Assembly (NCBI RefSeq): GCF_014930365.1
Contig: NZ_JABXWI010000017.1
Location: forward strand, 1 to 64,000
DNA from: Streptomyces caniscabiei
GTDB taxonomy: Bacteria > Actinomycetota > Actinomycetes > Streptomycetales > Streptomycetaceae
Direction of reading: 5' to 3'
Length of the DNA: 64,000 nt
Under the pieces are notes generated by a model that ran no database searches, was not told the DNA's origin, and saw only the letters and a list, made by a program, of their open reading frames with translations. The position numbers were made by a program, and so were the translations under genes. This document shows positions 1 through 9,210 of the stretch, piece by piece (the stretch's first letter is position 1; every line of letters starts with the position of its first letter).

Positions 1-356
1 GCGAACGCGGGCCTACTCGGTGACCATCACAGGATCATTCGGGAAGGTACGCCTTCCGCGTTCCGCCCGGGGCTGATCCACAGGTCTTGAGCATTGCTCG
101 TCCTACAGCGCCGAGGCCGACTGAGCAGCCTCACTGAGACGGGTATGTACGTCTGTTGGCGCAAGTCCCGAAGTCTCGAACGTGAGCAGCTGATGGCTGC
201 ATGCATTGCTCTATCACCGCAGGACAGCCACACCAAATCGCTCATTCTCCGGATGCTGATCCTGCTCGCCAGCATTTGTCCGCGCGGCTTCGCCGCGCGG
301 TAGGCGAGAGGACGGAACGTCCGCTGCTTCTGCAGCGCTTACCCCGGAGACACGCG
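1..356. other. Left-edge stretch without a convincing gene
   Basis: No reading frame here has a plausible start, ribosome site and recognisable product. The only structure I see is the strong stem-loop at 280-300. It sits directly before the excisionase gene and probably ends a gene that lies outside the window. Confidence 0.5.
280..300 (+). terminator. Perfect 9-bp stem-loop upstream of xis
   Basis: The arms CCGCGCGGC (280-288) and GCCGCGCGG (292-300) pair perfectly around a TTC loop. There is no T-run after it, which is common in high-GC actinobacteria. It could end transcription entering from the left, or fold in the leader of the excisionase mRNA; the sequence alone does not decide. Confidence 0.5.
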
Positions 357-635
357 ATGCGTAACCAGTCCAAGTCTGGCGTTGAGGCTGCGTTCCTGAA
401 TGTTCAGGACGCTGCGAAGTACATGGGCATCTCGGTGAACACCCTCTATGTCTGGCGGCACCGCCGGCAAGGGCCGCCCAGCTTCCGGATGGGGCCCGGC
501 GGGAGGGTCATGTACCGCCGGGACCTCCTCGACGCGTGGCTCAGCGAGCAGCAGCAGGCGGACTCACGGTCGAATCCGGCTCTCAACCCGCTGAACAAAG
601 CGCCGCAGCAGCGCGAACGACGTCCGGCTGATTGA
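357..635 (+). CDS. xis: Excisionase-like helix-turn-helix protein
   Basis: 92-residue DNA-binding protein. From about residue 12 it has the excisionase/MerR-type pattern: LNVQDAAKYMGISVNTLYVW, then a basic stretch and a wing ending in RMGPGGRVMYRRDLLDAWL. This is the usual HTH_17 layout of actinobacterial Xis proteins, which help the integrase excise an integrated element. I start at ATG 357 because it follows a purine-rich site (CCGGAGA) and removes an unlike N-terminal extension that an upstream ATG would add. The integrase follows 127 bp downstream on the same strand, the arrangement of Streptomyces integrative elements such as pSAM2. Assignment to excisionase rather than to a general small regulator rests on that neighbour. 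Confidence 0.8.
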   Translation: MRNQSKSGVEAAFLNVQDAAKYMGISVNTLYVWRHRRQGPPSFRMGPGGRVMYRRDLLDAWLSEQQQADSRSNPALNPLNKAPQQRERRPAD

Positions 636-762
636 CCTGGGAGAACGGTTCCGAGGAGTTCAGTAGCACTCGGAATTTCATGCGCACGGAGATCGTCTGT
701 GTGTCTGATCGCGACGCAAGTCGCGCCGAGGGAACCATGACCAGGCCGAGGAGAAGGCGCGA

Positions 763-2025
763 ATGGCGGGTTACATCGAGGACCGGTGGCTCAAGAAGCG
801 GCCGAACAAGGAAACGGGCAAGCGCGAGCGCACCACGCTGTGGGGCAAGTGCACGCGCTACCGCGTCAAGGGGATACCGGGGGTCCGTGACCGGTCCTTC
901 GGTACGGTCGCGGATGCCAAGGCGTGGCTGGCCGAGACGCAGACCGACTCGCGTCGAGGGGACTTCGTCGACGCCCGCGATGGTGCGATCAGCCTTCGTG
1001 AGTACGTCGAGAAGCACTGGTGGCCATCCCAGGTGCATCCCGCCCAGACGCTGGAGAGCATGAGGCACCGGATCTGGGGGCAGGTGCTGCCGCAGCTCGG
1101 GGAGCTGGCGCTCAAGGACATCGGCGTCGCGGAGTTGCGCAAGTGGTCGGCCGATGTGCAGCGGGCGGTGGCTTCGAGCACTGCCTATGTCGCCTGGGTG
1201 TACCTCAAAGCGATCATGCAAGCCGCGGTCGAGGACAGGCGGCTGTACCGCAACCCGTGCAAGGGCAGCAGCTCGATCAAGCCGCCGAAGAAGCCGGAGC
1301 GCAAGGCTCGGGCCTGGCAACAGGATCGTGTGGACGCGGTACGGGAGGCGCTGGCCGACCGCTACCAGATCGCGCTCGACCTCGGGGTCGGGTGTGGACT
1401 CCGGCAGGGTGAGGTGTTCGGCTTCAGCCCCGGCGACATCCGCGGCGACTCCGTGCACGTAGAGCGGCAGATCCTCATGTACAAGTCGCAGCTGTACTTC
1501 GGCCCGCCCAAGGGTGGCAAGGAGCGCGACGCGCCCTTGCCGAAGGTGCTCGCGAAGCGGCTCCTCGCGCACCAGGAGCACTTCGAGCCGATCGACGTGA
1601 CCCTGCCGTGGCTGGATCCCGAGGAGCCCGACCTCGCACGCGAGGACCGGCGTAAGGTGACCGTTCCGCTGCTGGTCTACACCGGGCGGCGCGGCGCGAT
1701 CAACCGCACCACCTGGAACACCAAGGCGTGGAAGCCCGCGCTCGCGGGTGCGGGAGTCATCCCGCCGCTGCCCAAGCGGCAGCCGGGCGAGAAGCCGTCG
1801 CGCGTGTGGGAGCCGAGCCGCGAGCACGGCTTCCACGTCTTGCGCCATACGTACGCCTCGGTGATGCTCGAAGCCGGTGAGTCGATCGTCTCGCTCGCGA
1901 AGTGGATGGGGCACTCCGACCCAGCGTTCACGCTCCGGACGTACACGCACTTCATGCCGCAGGCCGGCGCCCGGGGACTGTCCGCCATCGAGGCGTGGTT
2001 TACGGACTCGGCCGAAAGTCCCTGA
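763..2025 (+). CDS. int: Tyrosine site-specific integrase
   Basis: 420-residue phage-type integrase that would cut and rejoin DNA at attachment sites. The N-terminal third is a basic arm-binding region followed by a core-binding SAM-like domain (about 75-190). The catalytic domain carries all expected residues: Arg in GLRQGE (about 212), the H-x-x-R box in HVLRHTYAS (about 366), the second His in WMGHSDP and the nucleophilic Tyr in TLRTYTHF (about 395). Length and motifs are full, so it looks intact. ATG 763 is preceded by GAGGAGAAGG. It lies 3' of the excisionase gene. In pSAM2-type elements the order is rep-xis-int-att, so the element probably extends to the left of the window and its end should lie just after this gene. 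Confidence 0.93.
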   Translation: MAGYIEDRWLKKRPNKETGKRERTTLWGKCTRYRVKGIPGVRDRSFGTVADAKAWLAETQTDSRRGDFVDARDGAISLREYVEKHWWPSQVHPAQTLESMRHRIWGQVLPQLGELALKDIGVAELRKWSADVQRAVASSTAYVAWVYLKAIMQAAVEDRRLYRNPCKGSSSIKPPKKPERKARAWQQDRVDAVREALADRYQIALDLGVGCGLRQGEVFGFSPGDIRGDSVHVERQILMYKSQLYFGPPKGGKERDAPLPKVLAKRLLAHQEHFEPIDVTLPWLDPEEPDLAREDRRKVTVPLLVYTGRRGAINRTTWNTKAWKPALAGAGVIPPLPKRQPGEKPSRVWEPSREHGFHVLRHTYASVMLEAGESIVSLAKWMGHSDPAFTLRTYTHFMPQAGARGLSAIEAWFTDSAESP

Positions 2026-2207
2026 GAAGTCCCAGAGGGCTGGATCAGCCGCCGGATCCCCGCAAACATGCAGGTCAGAGCGTGATCGCTCCCTGAGTGG
2101 AACAGAACCCGGCGTACAGCCCGACTCGTCTGCCGCTCAATACGCCGCCCCGTGTGTACGTTGTCAACGTGCGCGGCTGCTTGATGGTGTGCTAGGGCCC
2201 GTGTACG
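2026..2207. other. Spacer after int; likely place for an attachment site
   Basis: No coding frame is convincing here. By analogy with xis-int-att elements of Streptomyces, the recombination site should overlap or follow the integrase 3' end. I could not recognise a tRNA 3' end or find its partner repeat, so the site is inferred from gene order only. Confidence 0.3.
2158..2170. promoter_or_regulatory. Palindrome upstream of the HTH-methylase gene
   Basis: ACGTTGTCAACGT is a perfect 6-bp inverted repeat about one central base, 46 bp before the methylase ATG. The methylase carries its own N-terminal helix-turn-helix, so self-regulation is an inference worth testing. The arm GTCAACG also occurs in the longer palindrome at 44397-44414. 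Confidence 0.35.
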
Positions 2208-2216
2208 GTGACCTGC

Positions 2217-3878
2217 ATGGCAGACCACCCCGCCCCGTCAGCCGGCGGATCACTTGTCACCGGCTCCGAGATCGCCCGCCTCGCAGGCGTCACGCGGGCT
2301 GCCGTCTCCAACTGGAGGAGGCGGTACGAGGATTTCCCAGCCCCCGCGGGTGGCGGTACGAGCAGTCCCCTGTTCGACTTGACCGCAGTACAGGCATGGC
2401 TGGACAGGCAGCACAAGGGCCAAGACATCTCTGCCGAAGTGCAACTGTGGCAGGCCCTGCGAGCGGCCTACGGTGACGACATGATCGGTGGACTCACCGA
2501 TGTCGCCCAACTGCTGGCCGACAGCGGAGGTCGGGCCCCCGATGCTCTGCCGACGGATGCCGTTCGGCTGGCGCTGCAGCTCAAAGACAGTGCCTCACCG
2601 GGTGACGTGGTGAGCGCGCTCACCGGACGCTTCACCGACTCCGTGCGCCGGGCCGGGTCTGACCAGGTCACGTCACCGCGCATCGTCCACGCGGTGCGGC
2701 ATTTCGCCGGAGAGGTACCCGCTGCCGCGACCCTGTTCGACCCCGCGTGCGGTATCGGAACACTCCTGTTGACAGTGGGCCCGAAGAGCGGGGTGACTCG
2801 GCGCGGTCAGGAAGTCGATGCCCGCAGTGCTCGATTCACGCAGCTGAGAGCTGATCTCATGGGATTCCCAGGAGTCGACATCGGCTCCGGGGATTCTCTG
2901 CGCGACGATCACTGGCCGAACCTGAAAGCCGATCTCGTCGTCTGCGATCCCCCTGTCGGTTCCACCGACTGGGGGCGCGAGGAGCTGCTTCTCGACCCCC
3001 GGTGGGAGTTCGGCACGCCCTCGCGCGCCGAAGCAGAACTCGCCTGGCTGCAACACGCCTACGCGCACACCGCGCCAGGCGGCCGCGTCCTGATGGTCAT
3101 GCCCGCCTCAGTCGCGTACCGCAAGGCCGGCCGTCGTATCCGGGCCGAGCTCGTGCGACGTGGCATCCTCACCCGCATCATCGCGCTCCCGGCCGGAAGC
3201 GCTGCCTCGCACGCGCTCCCCGTACACCTCTGGCACCTGCGTCGCCCTCGGTTCGGGGATGATGTCGGCGCCAAGGTGCGCATGGTCAACCTGACGGCGA
3301 ACGATCCGGACAGCCCGCTGGAGCCGAGCCCCGATCAGATTGCGGATGTGCCTTTGGTCGACCTCCTGGACGACGCTGTGGATCTCACTCCCGGCCGTCA
3401 TGTCCAGGAGTCTCGCCGCGACTACGCGACCGAGTACCGGGTCCTGCGGCAAGAACTGGCCGAGCAGTTGGAGCAGCTGGTTGCTCTTCTGCCGGCCCTG
3501 ATGGCGAGCGCCGGTCCGAGTGCCTTGGACGGACCATCCGTCAGTGTCGCCGACCTCGCACGTGCCGGGCTCGTCGAATACGGCGATCCCGAGCCGATCT
3601 CGGTGAGCGATCAGCTCGACACCGACTACCTCCAGGGATTTCTGCGCAGCGCGGCGAACACCCGGCGGTCCACGAGTGCCAGCGGTACTTACCGGCTCGA
3701 CGGCAAAGGTGCCCGCATCCCGCAGATGGACATCGCCGAGCAGCGCCGCTACGGGGCTGCGTTCCGTGCGCTACAGGAGTTCGAGGAACGGGTGCGACGG
3801 GTGGCTGAACTCAGTAGGGAAGCGACTGCACTTGCAAGGGACGGCCTCGGAAACGGGGCGCTCGCACCTGAAGGGTGA
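2217..3878 (+). CDS. HTH-containing N6-adenine DNA methylase-like protein
   Basis: 553-residue protein of the HsdM-like N-6 DNA methylase family. An N-terminal helix-turn-helix (TGSEIARLAGVTRAAVSNW, about 14-35) precedes a helical region and the methylase core. The SAM-binding motif I reads FDPACGIGTLLL (about 173-185). The usual catalytic (N/D)PP(Y/F/W) is CDPPVG (about 242), so the aromatic residue that stacks on the target base is replaced by Val. The C-terminus is helical and may be a target-binding or dimer region. ATG 2217 is preferred over GTG 2208. It converges, with a 27-bp gap, on the UvrD/McrBC/SMC group. It may protect host DNA, or act as a modification or DNA sensor if catalysis is weak. 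The activity is not provable from sequence. Confidence 0.8.
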   Translation: MADHPAPSAGGSLVTGSEIARLAGVTRAAVSNWRRRYEDFPAPAGGGTSSPLFDLTAVQAWLDRQHKGQDISAEVQLWQALRAAYGDDMIGGLTDVAQLLADSGGRAPDALPTDAVRLALQLKDSASPGDVVSALTGRFTDSVRRAGSDQVTSPRIVHAVRHFAGEVPAAATLFDPACGIGTLLLTVGPKSGVTRRGQEVDARSARFTQLRADLMGFPGVDIGSGDSLRDDHWPNLKADLVVCDPPVGSTDWGREELLLDPRWEFGTPSRAEAELAWLQHAYAHTAPGGRVLMVMPASVAYRKAGRRIRAELVRRGILTRIIALPAGSAASHALPVHLWHLRRPRFGDDVGAKVRMVNLTANDPDSPLEPSPDQIADVPLVDLLDDAVDLTPGRHVQESRRDYATEYRVLRQELAEQLEQLVALLPALMASAGPSALDGPSVSVADLARAGLVEYGDPEPISVSDQLDTDYLQGFLRSAANTRRSTSASGTYRLDGKGARIPQMDIAEQRRYGAAFRALQEFEERVRRVAELSREATALARDGLGNGALAPEG

Positions 3879-3905
3879 CATCTGGGCAGCTTGCCGGACG
3901 GTGCG

Positions 3906-6047
3906 TCACTTCGTCTGAGGAACGAATGGACTGGCTACCCCGCTCCACGACACCGTCAACGCCTCTCGTGCCCGGGTGCAGGCCACGAACAGCAGACACC
4001 GCTCCCGGAGCAAGTCTGAGTCGTGCTGCAGTGCGTCCACCGATGCCGACGTCACTTCGCGGGCGAAGGGAAACGCGCTCGCGGATGCACCGAGCACCGC
4101 CACGCAGCGGAACTCCAGGCCTTTCATGGCGTGCATGGTGGCCAGTCGTACGCCGTCCGTGTCCGGCGCGGGATCGTCTCTGATCCGGGCTACCGGCACC
4201 CGGGCCGCGGCCAGCTTGTCGTATGCCTTGTCGAGGAGCACGTTGAAGCGAGCGCACACGCCGATCTCGGACGGTCGGATCCCTTGCGCGATCCACTCCT
4301 CGACGCGCTCGACAAGCGCCGCTGTCTCCGCCTGCTCCGAGGTGTATCCGTCCACGTGCGGTCTGCGGCCGTGCAGGAGGGATCGGTAACCGGCCAGGGT
4401 GTCGCTGCCCTCGCCGCCGAGGTCGTCGACCGACACCGGAGTGAGGATGCCGGTCGACCAGGCGAGGATCTCTTCCGTGCTGCGGTAGTTGATGCGCAGA
4501 CGGTGCGTGCGCCCGACCACCGGGATGCCGAGTGAACCGAGTGAGACCTTGGTGTCGTAGATGCGCTGGTGCGGATCGCCGGTGATGAACAGGTCGTCGT
4601 TGCCGGCCGCCACCGCGCCGCGCAGGACGCGCCACTGCGCGGGGTGCAGATCCTGCGCCTCGTCGACGACGACGTGGTCGTGCGTGGGGGAGGAAGCGGC
4701 CAGCAGTTCTGCCGCTCGGGCGCACACCTTGAGGTGGGTGGTGGTCTTCTGCTCGCGCAGCATGGACTCGAACAACTCGACGGCCGGCCACAACTGCTCC
4801 CGCCTGGTGGGCGACAGTGCGCTGCCGCGACCGCGCCGTGAGGCCGCGCGGTAGTCGTTCAGGGTGCGCAGATTCTGGGCGAGGACGACATGGCGGTACT
4901 CCTGGGCCAGGAACTGCTCCGGCCACGGCAGGTCGAGCTTCTTGACGACCCGCTGCCACACCTGCCGCTCCTCCCGGTCGCTGATCGGGGAGGGCGCGCG
5001 GCCGTCGAGACGGGTCACAAGGCCGTGCGCGTAGGCGTTGACCGTCGTGACCTCGACACGGGTGAGCTGCGACTCGTCGTTCAGGAGAATGGAGAGGTTC
5101 TCCCGCAACGACGCGGCCAGGGCGTTGGTGAAGGTGGTGAGCAGGACGCGGGAGTCGGGGGAGCGCGTGAGCAGGTGCTTGACCCTGTGCAGCGCCGCGA
5201 CCGTCTTGCCGGTCCCTGGGCCGCCGGTCACCTGAACCGGGCCGCCGTACGAAACCCGGTAGGCGGCTCGGCGTTGCGAGGGGTGCAGGAACACCCGCCA
5301 GGCCGCGAACGGCTTTTCCAGGATGTCGGCCAGTTCCTCAGGGCCTGTGACCAGAGTGATGCGGCTCGTGGTGTTGGCGATGACGACGGCCAGGCTCTCA
5401 TCCGGGTCCGGCCCCGCGTCGACGGGCCGCCGGAGGGCGACGACGTCTCGGTACACCTCTTCGGGACTGAACCCCTCGGCCAGATACTGCAGTACCTCGC
5501 ACTGGTCCTCCGGCAGCAGCGTCTCGAAGGCTCGCAGCTGCGCTTCGTCGACGATGGTCCGTACCGCCCGAAGTATCTGTTCATCGATGCCGAGTTCCCG
5601 CAGCACCGTGTCGGAGTACTTCACGAAGAGCAGCGAATCGGCGGCGGCCGCCGCCGATTCCAGTGCGGGAGTCAGTTGCTCGATCGCCGCGACGTTGCGG
5701 ACCTCCAGCGCCCGCGTGGCCGAGTTCGTCGTGTACAGCCGCTTCGCGGCCCAGGTGTAGGCATCGTCGTGGGGGACGACGTTGACGAGCAGGAAGACAT
5801 CACTGCCGTCATCCGGTGCGAGGACGACACCCCGCCAGAAGTCGTTGATGCGGATGGTCCGCATGCGTGGATCGCGGGCGTTCTCGACGGACTCCAGGTG
5901 CAGTCCCTTGTCCGCCTGCAGTTCGGGAACGGTGAGCTGCTGAAACTTCTGCATCGCCTTGCGTACGCCCGCTTTGACGGGCCTCTGAAGGACGTCGTAG
6001 CTCTCCCAGAAGCTGTTGGCGAACGCGAGCTGTGGCACGAGGCGCAC
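3906..6047 (-). CDS. UvrD-like helicase with N-terminal RelE-like domain
   Basis: 713-residue superfamily 1 helicase. Walker A is GGPGTGKT (about 273-280), Walker B VVVDEAQDL (about 456-464), motif III GDPHQRIY, and motifs IV-VI include INYRSTEEI and FVACTRAREAL, so both RecA-like domains are complete. The first ~100 residues look like a RelE/ParE fold: a helical start, then RMRTIRINDFWRGVVLA and VFLLVNVVPHDDAY, the strand pattern of RelE ribonucleases. GTG 6047 follows AGGGTGGGGA. It lies 31 bp after McrC and is probably its co-transcribed last gene. Inference: a DNA-unwinding partner of the McrBC-type nuclease, with the RelE-like part as a binding module or toxin. UvrD proteins with similar N-termini occur in actinobacteria, but their role is unknown to me. 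Confidence 0.85.
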   Translation of the reverse strand: MRLVPQLAFANSFWESYDVLQRPVKAGVRKAMQKFQQLTVPELQADKGLHLESVENARDPRMRTIRINDFWRGVVLAPDDGSDVFLLVNVVPHDDAYTWAAKRLYTTNSATRALEVRNVAAIEQLTPALESAAAAADSLLFVKYSDTVLRELGIDEQILRAVRTIVDEAQLRAFETLLPEDQCEVLQYLAEGFSPEEVYRDVVALRRPVDAGPDPDESLAVVIANTTSRITLVTGPEELADILEKPFAAWRVFLHPSQRRAAYRVSYGGPVQVTGGPGTGKTVAALHRVKHLLTRSPDSRVLLTTFTNALAASLRENLSILLNDESQLTRVEVTTVNAYAHGLVTRLDGRAPSPISDREERQVWQRVVKKLDLPWPEQFLAQEYRHVVLAQNLRTLNDYRAASRRGRGSALSPTRREQLWPAVELFESMLREQKTTTHLKVCARAAELLAASSPTHDHVVVDEAQDLHPAQWRVLRGAVAAGNDDLFITGDPHQRIYDTKVSLGSLGIPVVGRTHRLRINYRSTEEILAWSTGILTPVSVDDLGGEGSDTLAGYRSLLHGRRPHVDGYTSEQAETAALVERVEEWIAQGIRPSEIGVCARFNVLLDKAYDKLAAARVPVARIRDDPAPDTDGVRLATMHAMKGLEFRCVAVLGASASAFPFAREVTSASVDALQHDSDLLRERCLLFVACTRAREALTVSWSGVASPFVPQTK

Positions 6048-6078
6048 TCCCCACCCTGAACGGACACTCCGCAGTCGA

Positions 6079-7290
6079 TCATACGCGCGGAGTGTTCACC
6101 AGCAGTGCGGCCATCTTCTCCACGTCCGCGAGCAATCCGGAGGGTTGCTGATCGAGGTCGAGGGCGTGCTGGTGGATGACGATGCCCGCGTGCCGCACCG
6201 TGTGGGCGGCGTGTGGCGCGTTGCCCTTGGCGTACACGAGGTGGCCTTCGCGCAGGCCCAGGGCGGTGCAGTAGGCGAGCATCTGGTAGAGGTCGGCGTC
6301 CGGGAATCCGTCCCGCTTCTCGGCCTTGTACTTGGCGTCCACCACGGCACACGGGGCACCGCCGGGCTCGTACAGCACGAAATCGGGCTTCATGCGGATC
6401 GCGGCCGCCTCGTCGAGGTGATGCGGATCCTGCAGTCGCGCCGAGTGCCCGAGGGCACGGCAGGCCTCCCGAAGAGCCACCGTCACGAAGTCCTCGAACA
6501 GCTTGTTCATGTCGAACAGGAAACTGTCGACGTGCAGCCCGCCGGGCGCGTGTTCGACGGAGGCGTTCTCCAGCACCGTACGGGCGAGACGGAGGGCATG
6601 TTGGTAGCGCGAGTTGAGCCGGCTCGGCTGCCAGGCGGGCAACGGCCTGCCACGCACGATCACCGTGACATCGGCCAGGCGGGCACGCTGGTGGAGCAGC
6701 CCGCGACGCACATCGTGGGGGACGCCGGGCAGCCGCAGGAGGCGCTCGACGGCTGTACGCAGCAGGCGGTTCTCCGCGATGTCCGTGGTGAACTCGTCGT
6801 ACTCCACCTCCACCGGCAGCGTCGCTCCGAACCGTCGCCGTATCTGCTCGGCCTCGCGGACGCGGCCCCGGACGACCAGGGACGTCTCCTCGGTCACCCG
6901 GTATCCCTGAAGGAGCCCCTGCCGCAGGGCCCGGTCGACCTGCCGTTCCACGGCGTGGGCGAGCGCGGGCAGCAGCTCACGGTGCCCGGTGACATCGACC
7001 TCGCCGTCCCGCCGTCCGCCCTTCGGGTCGAGGCTGTACCCGAGGAGGAAGAACAAACGGGCGATGGAAACCTTGGGAGTCACGCGTACCGTGATCGGCC
7101 CGCCGCCGTCCGGCACAGCGACCGCCACGGCACCGACCTTGCTGCCTGCTCGCAGAGACCAGTGCCCCGGTACGTACGGATCAGGAGCCGCCTCCACGAT
7201 GTCCCCGGCCGCGAGTGCTCGTCCGACGGCGTCCGGCAGCGCGACACCGATAACCGATGTGTGCTCGCCGAGTTCGATGACCCGCGTCAC
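6079..7290 (-). CDS. mcrC: McrC-family endonuclease subunit
   Basis: 403-residue McrC-type protein. The N-terminal β-rich region ends in ITVRVTPKV, the middle helical region includes EVEYDEFTTDIAENRLLRTA, a McrC hallmark, and the C-terminal PD-(D/E)xK nuclease has KPDFVLYE (about 299) and VVDAKYK (about 314), so the metal and lysine residues are present. In McrBC systems McrC stimulates the McrB GTPase and cuts DNA carrying modified cytosines. GTG 7290 is chosen because it overlaps the McrB stop codon (GTGA), showing translational coupling; upstream in-frame starts would lie deep inside mcrB. It is followed by the UvrD gene. Confidence 0.9.
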   Translation of the reverse strand: MTRVIELGEHTSVIGVALPDAVGRALAAGDIVEAAPDPYVPGHWSLRAGSKVGAVAVAVPDGGGPITVRVTPKVSIARLFFLLGYSLDPKGGRRDGEVDVTGHRELLPALAHAVERQVDRALRQGLLQGYRVTEETSLVVRGRVREAEQIRRRFGATLPVEVEYDEFTTDIAENRLLRTAVERLLRLPGVPHDVRRGLLHQRARLADVTVIVRGRPLPAWQPSRLNSRYQHALRLARTVLENASVEHAPGGLHVDSFLFDMNKLFEDFVTVALREACRALGHSARLQDPHHLDEAAAIRMKPDFVLYEPGGAPCAVVDAKYKAEKRDGFPDADLYQMLAYCTALGLREGHLVYAKGNAPHAAHTVRHAGIVIHQHALDLDQQPSGLLADVEKMAALLVNTPRV

Positions 7291-9122
7291 CCCGACGACT
7301 CCCGAAGAGCCGCCAGACCGTACCGCTTCTCGATGTCCACGCCCTCCCCGTAGTGGTACTCCTCCAGCAGCGGAAGAATCTTGGTCCGCCACGTCCGTTC
7401 GAGACCGCCGTCCCGGTGGACACCCCGCTTCATCAGATACGAGGGTCCGACCCGGAAGTCGGCGTCGTCGATACGGGAGTTGAGCGCGTCGAGCAGGTCG
7501 GCCGGCTCGGTGTCGCGCCCCTCGCGCGTGAGCCAGCGGCGCAGGAGCCCGCTCGTCGGCTCGGTGCGCGGGGACAGCTCGACGAAGGCGAAGCGGCGGC
7601 GCATCGCCGCGTCGACGAGGGCGATCGACCGGTCGGCGGTGTTCATGGTGCCGATGACGAAGAGGTTGGGCGGCAGCGCGAAGTCGTCGCCGGAGTACGT
7701 CAGCCGGACGGACTTGTTGCGGTACTCCAGCAGGAAATACAGCTCTCCGAAGACCTTTGCCAGGTTCGCGCGGTTGATCTCGTCGATGATCAGGAAGTGC
7801 GGGATGTGCCGGTTGCCCTCGCGGGAGGCCAGATCGGCGAGTTCACGCAGGGGCCCCGCGGTGAGCCGGAAGGCGACCTCCCGGGTCTGCGGATCCTCCT
7901 GCGGCCGGAAACCCTCGAAGAAGTCCTCGTACGCGTACGAGGGATGGAACTGCACGAGCTTGACCTGCTCGGGCCCGCCGCCGAGAAACTCGGCGAGCTT
8001 GAGAGCGAGATAGGTCTTGCCGGTCCCGGGCGGCCCGTACAGCACCAACTGCCGTTCGTCCCAGAGCAGATCACGCACTTCGCGCAGCCAGTCGGTGTCG
8101 TGCACGAGCAGCTCGCCGGCCAACTCGTCCGTGGGCTCGGGCAGCTCCAGCTCCCGCCGTGCGGTGAGCGCGGGGATCTCCACGCTCGGGTCCCGATCGG
8201 CTGCCTCGGCCTCCTCGATCAGGTCCTCGTCGCTTATCCCCAGGCCCTCGATGAGATCCTTCACCGCGGTCAGGTCGACGACGTCATGTTGTGCGGAGAG
8301 CTTCTGCTGCAACGCCTCGGGCAGGTCCTCGTACGCGTGCCCGTCATCCGCCCAGTCCACCGGGCGGCGCAGATCCGACCTGCCGTCCTCGGAGGCGAGC
8401 TGCCCGGCATCTCCCGTGATCTTGCCGACGTACAGTCGACCGCCGGAGATGGTGCACATGGTGTCGCCTGGCCTCATCCGGGAGAGGAACATGTGCAGTT
8501 CCTCGACCAGCTGCACCTTCTGGTTGTACGTCGCGGTGGAGGCGTAGTCCTCCTCGACGGCGGTGCGCAACCGGTCCTTGCTGATGCCCTGCTCGACACC
8601 CTGGCGCAGGTGACGTGCGCGCAGGGTCACCAGCCGCTCAGGCAGCCACAGACGCGGAACGAGGTCGAGGCCGGAGACGTTGGAGCCACGCACCAGCCAG
8701 GCCCGGTTGGGCCCCCACCACACCTGGTCGAGGAAGTCGGAGAGCGGATGTCCGTCGGCGGTCTTCCATTCCAGCCATCCGTTGGCACTCCGCCCGACCA
8801 GGATCTCGGCTGCTGCCGACGGCGAATTGCACTCGACGTCCTCGACGAGCTCCATCCAGCCGGGCCATGTCTCCGACTCCACGAAGATGTCGTCCTCGAT
8901 CAGCCGCTGCCTGAGCCGGTAGGACGATGGCATGCGGATGGGAAAGGACGGCACGACCTCCGGTCGTCCCGGCGACCCGGCCAGGACGACGAACTTCTGG
9001 CTGCCGTTCGTCCCCTTCTCGGTCAGCAGCCGGCCTCTCGCCTCGGGGCCGCCGCCCGGCAGCTTCAGCCGGAACTCCGGGTACGGAGTGCCGTCGTCGG
9101 TCATGGTCACCATGTCCCCCAT
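7287..9122 (-). CDS. mcrB: McrB-like AAA+ GTPase
   Basis: About 611 residues. The C-terminal half is a McrB-type AAA+ motor: Walker A GPPGTGKTYLALKLAEFL (about 361), Walker B LIIDEINRAN (about 444) and the sensor/signature loop GTMNTADRSIALVDAAMRRR (about 487). The N-terminal ~250 residues differ from E. coli McrB and may hold the DNA-recognition part; a central acidic stretch links the two. The start is uncertain: ATG 9122, 9113 and 9104 are all in frame, and GGGGGA suits 9104. Its product would form the motor ring for McrC, whose gene overlaps its stop. 88 bp separate it from the small gene upstream, leaving room for its own promoter. Confidence 0.88.
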   Translation of the reverse strand: MGDMVTMTDDGTPYPEFRLKLPGGGPEARGRLLTEKGTNGSQKFVVLAGSPGRPEVVPSFPIRMPSSYRLRQRLIEDDIFVESETWPGWMELVEDVECNSPSAAAEILVGRSANGWLEWKTADGHPLSDFLDQVWWGPNRAWLVRGSNVSGLDLVPRLWLPERLVTLRARHLRQGVEQGISKDRLRTAVEEDYASTATYNQKVQLVEELHMFLSRMRPGDTMCTISGGRLYVGKITGDAGQLASEDGRSDLRRPVDWADDGHAYEDLPEALQQKLSAQHDVVDLTAVKDLIEGLGISDEDLIEEAEAADRDPSVEIPALTARRELELPEPTDELAGELLVHDTDWLREVRDLLWDERQLVLYGPPGTGKTYLALKLAEFLGGGPEQVKLVQFHPSYAYEDFFEGFRPQEDPQTREVAFRLTAGPLRELADLASREGNRHIPHFLIIDEINRANLAKVFGELYFLLEYRNKSVRLTYSGDDFALPPNLFVIGTMNTADRSIALVDAAMRRRFAFVELSPRTEPTSGLLRRWLTREGRDTEPADLLDALNSRIDDADFRVGPSYLMKRGVHRDGGLERTWRTKILPLLEEYHYGEGVDIEKRYGLAALRESSG

Positions 9123-9210
9123 TCCATGCACCGTGCGATTTCTCCAGAACGATAGGGGGCGCCGCTGACAACGGGCGCCCCGAGCGGGGCGTGCCGGGAC
9201 GCAGTCCGTG

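Noticed and set aside
4890..9155. Plus-strand frames at 4890-6059, 6016-7353 and 7353-9155
   Set aside because: They mirror UvrD, McrC and McrB and have no motifs of their own.
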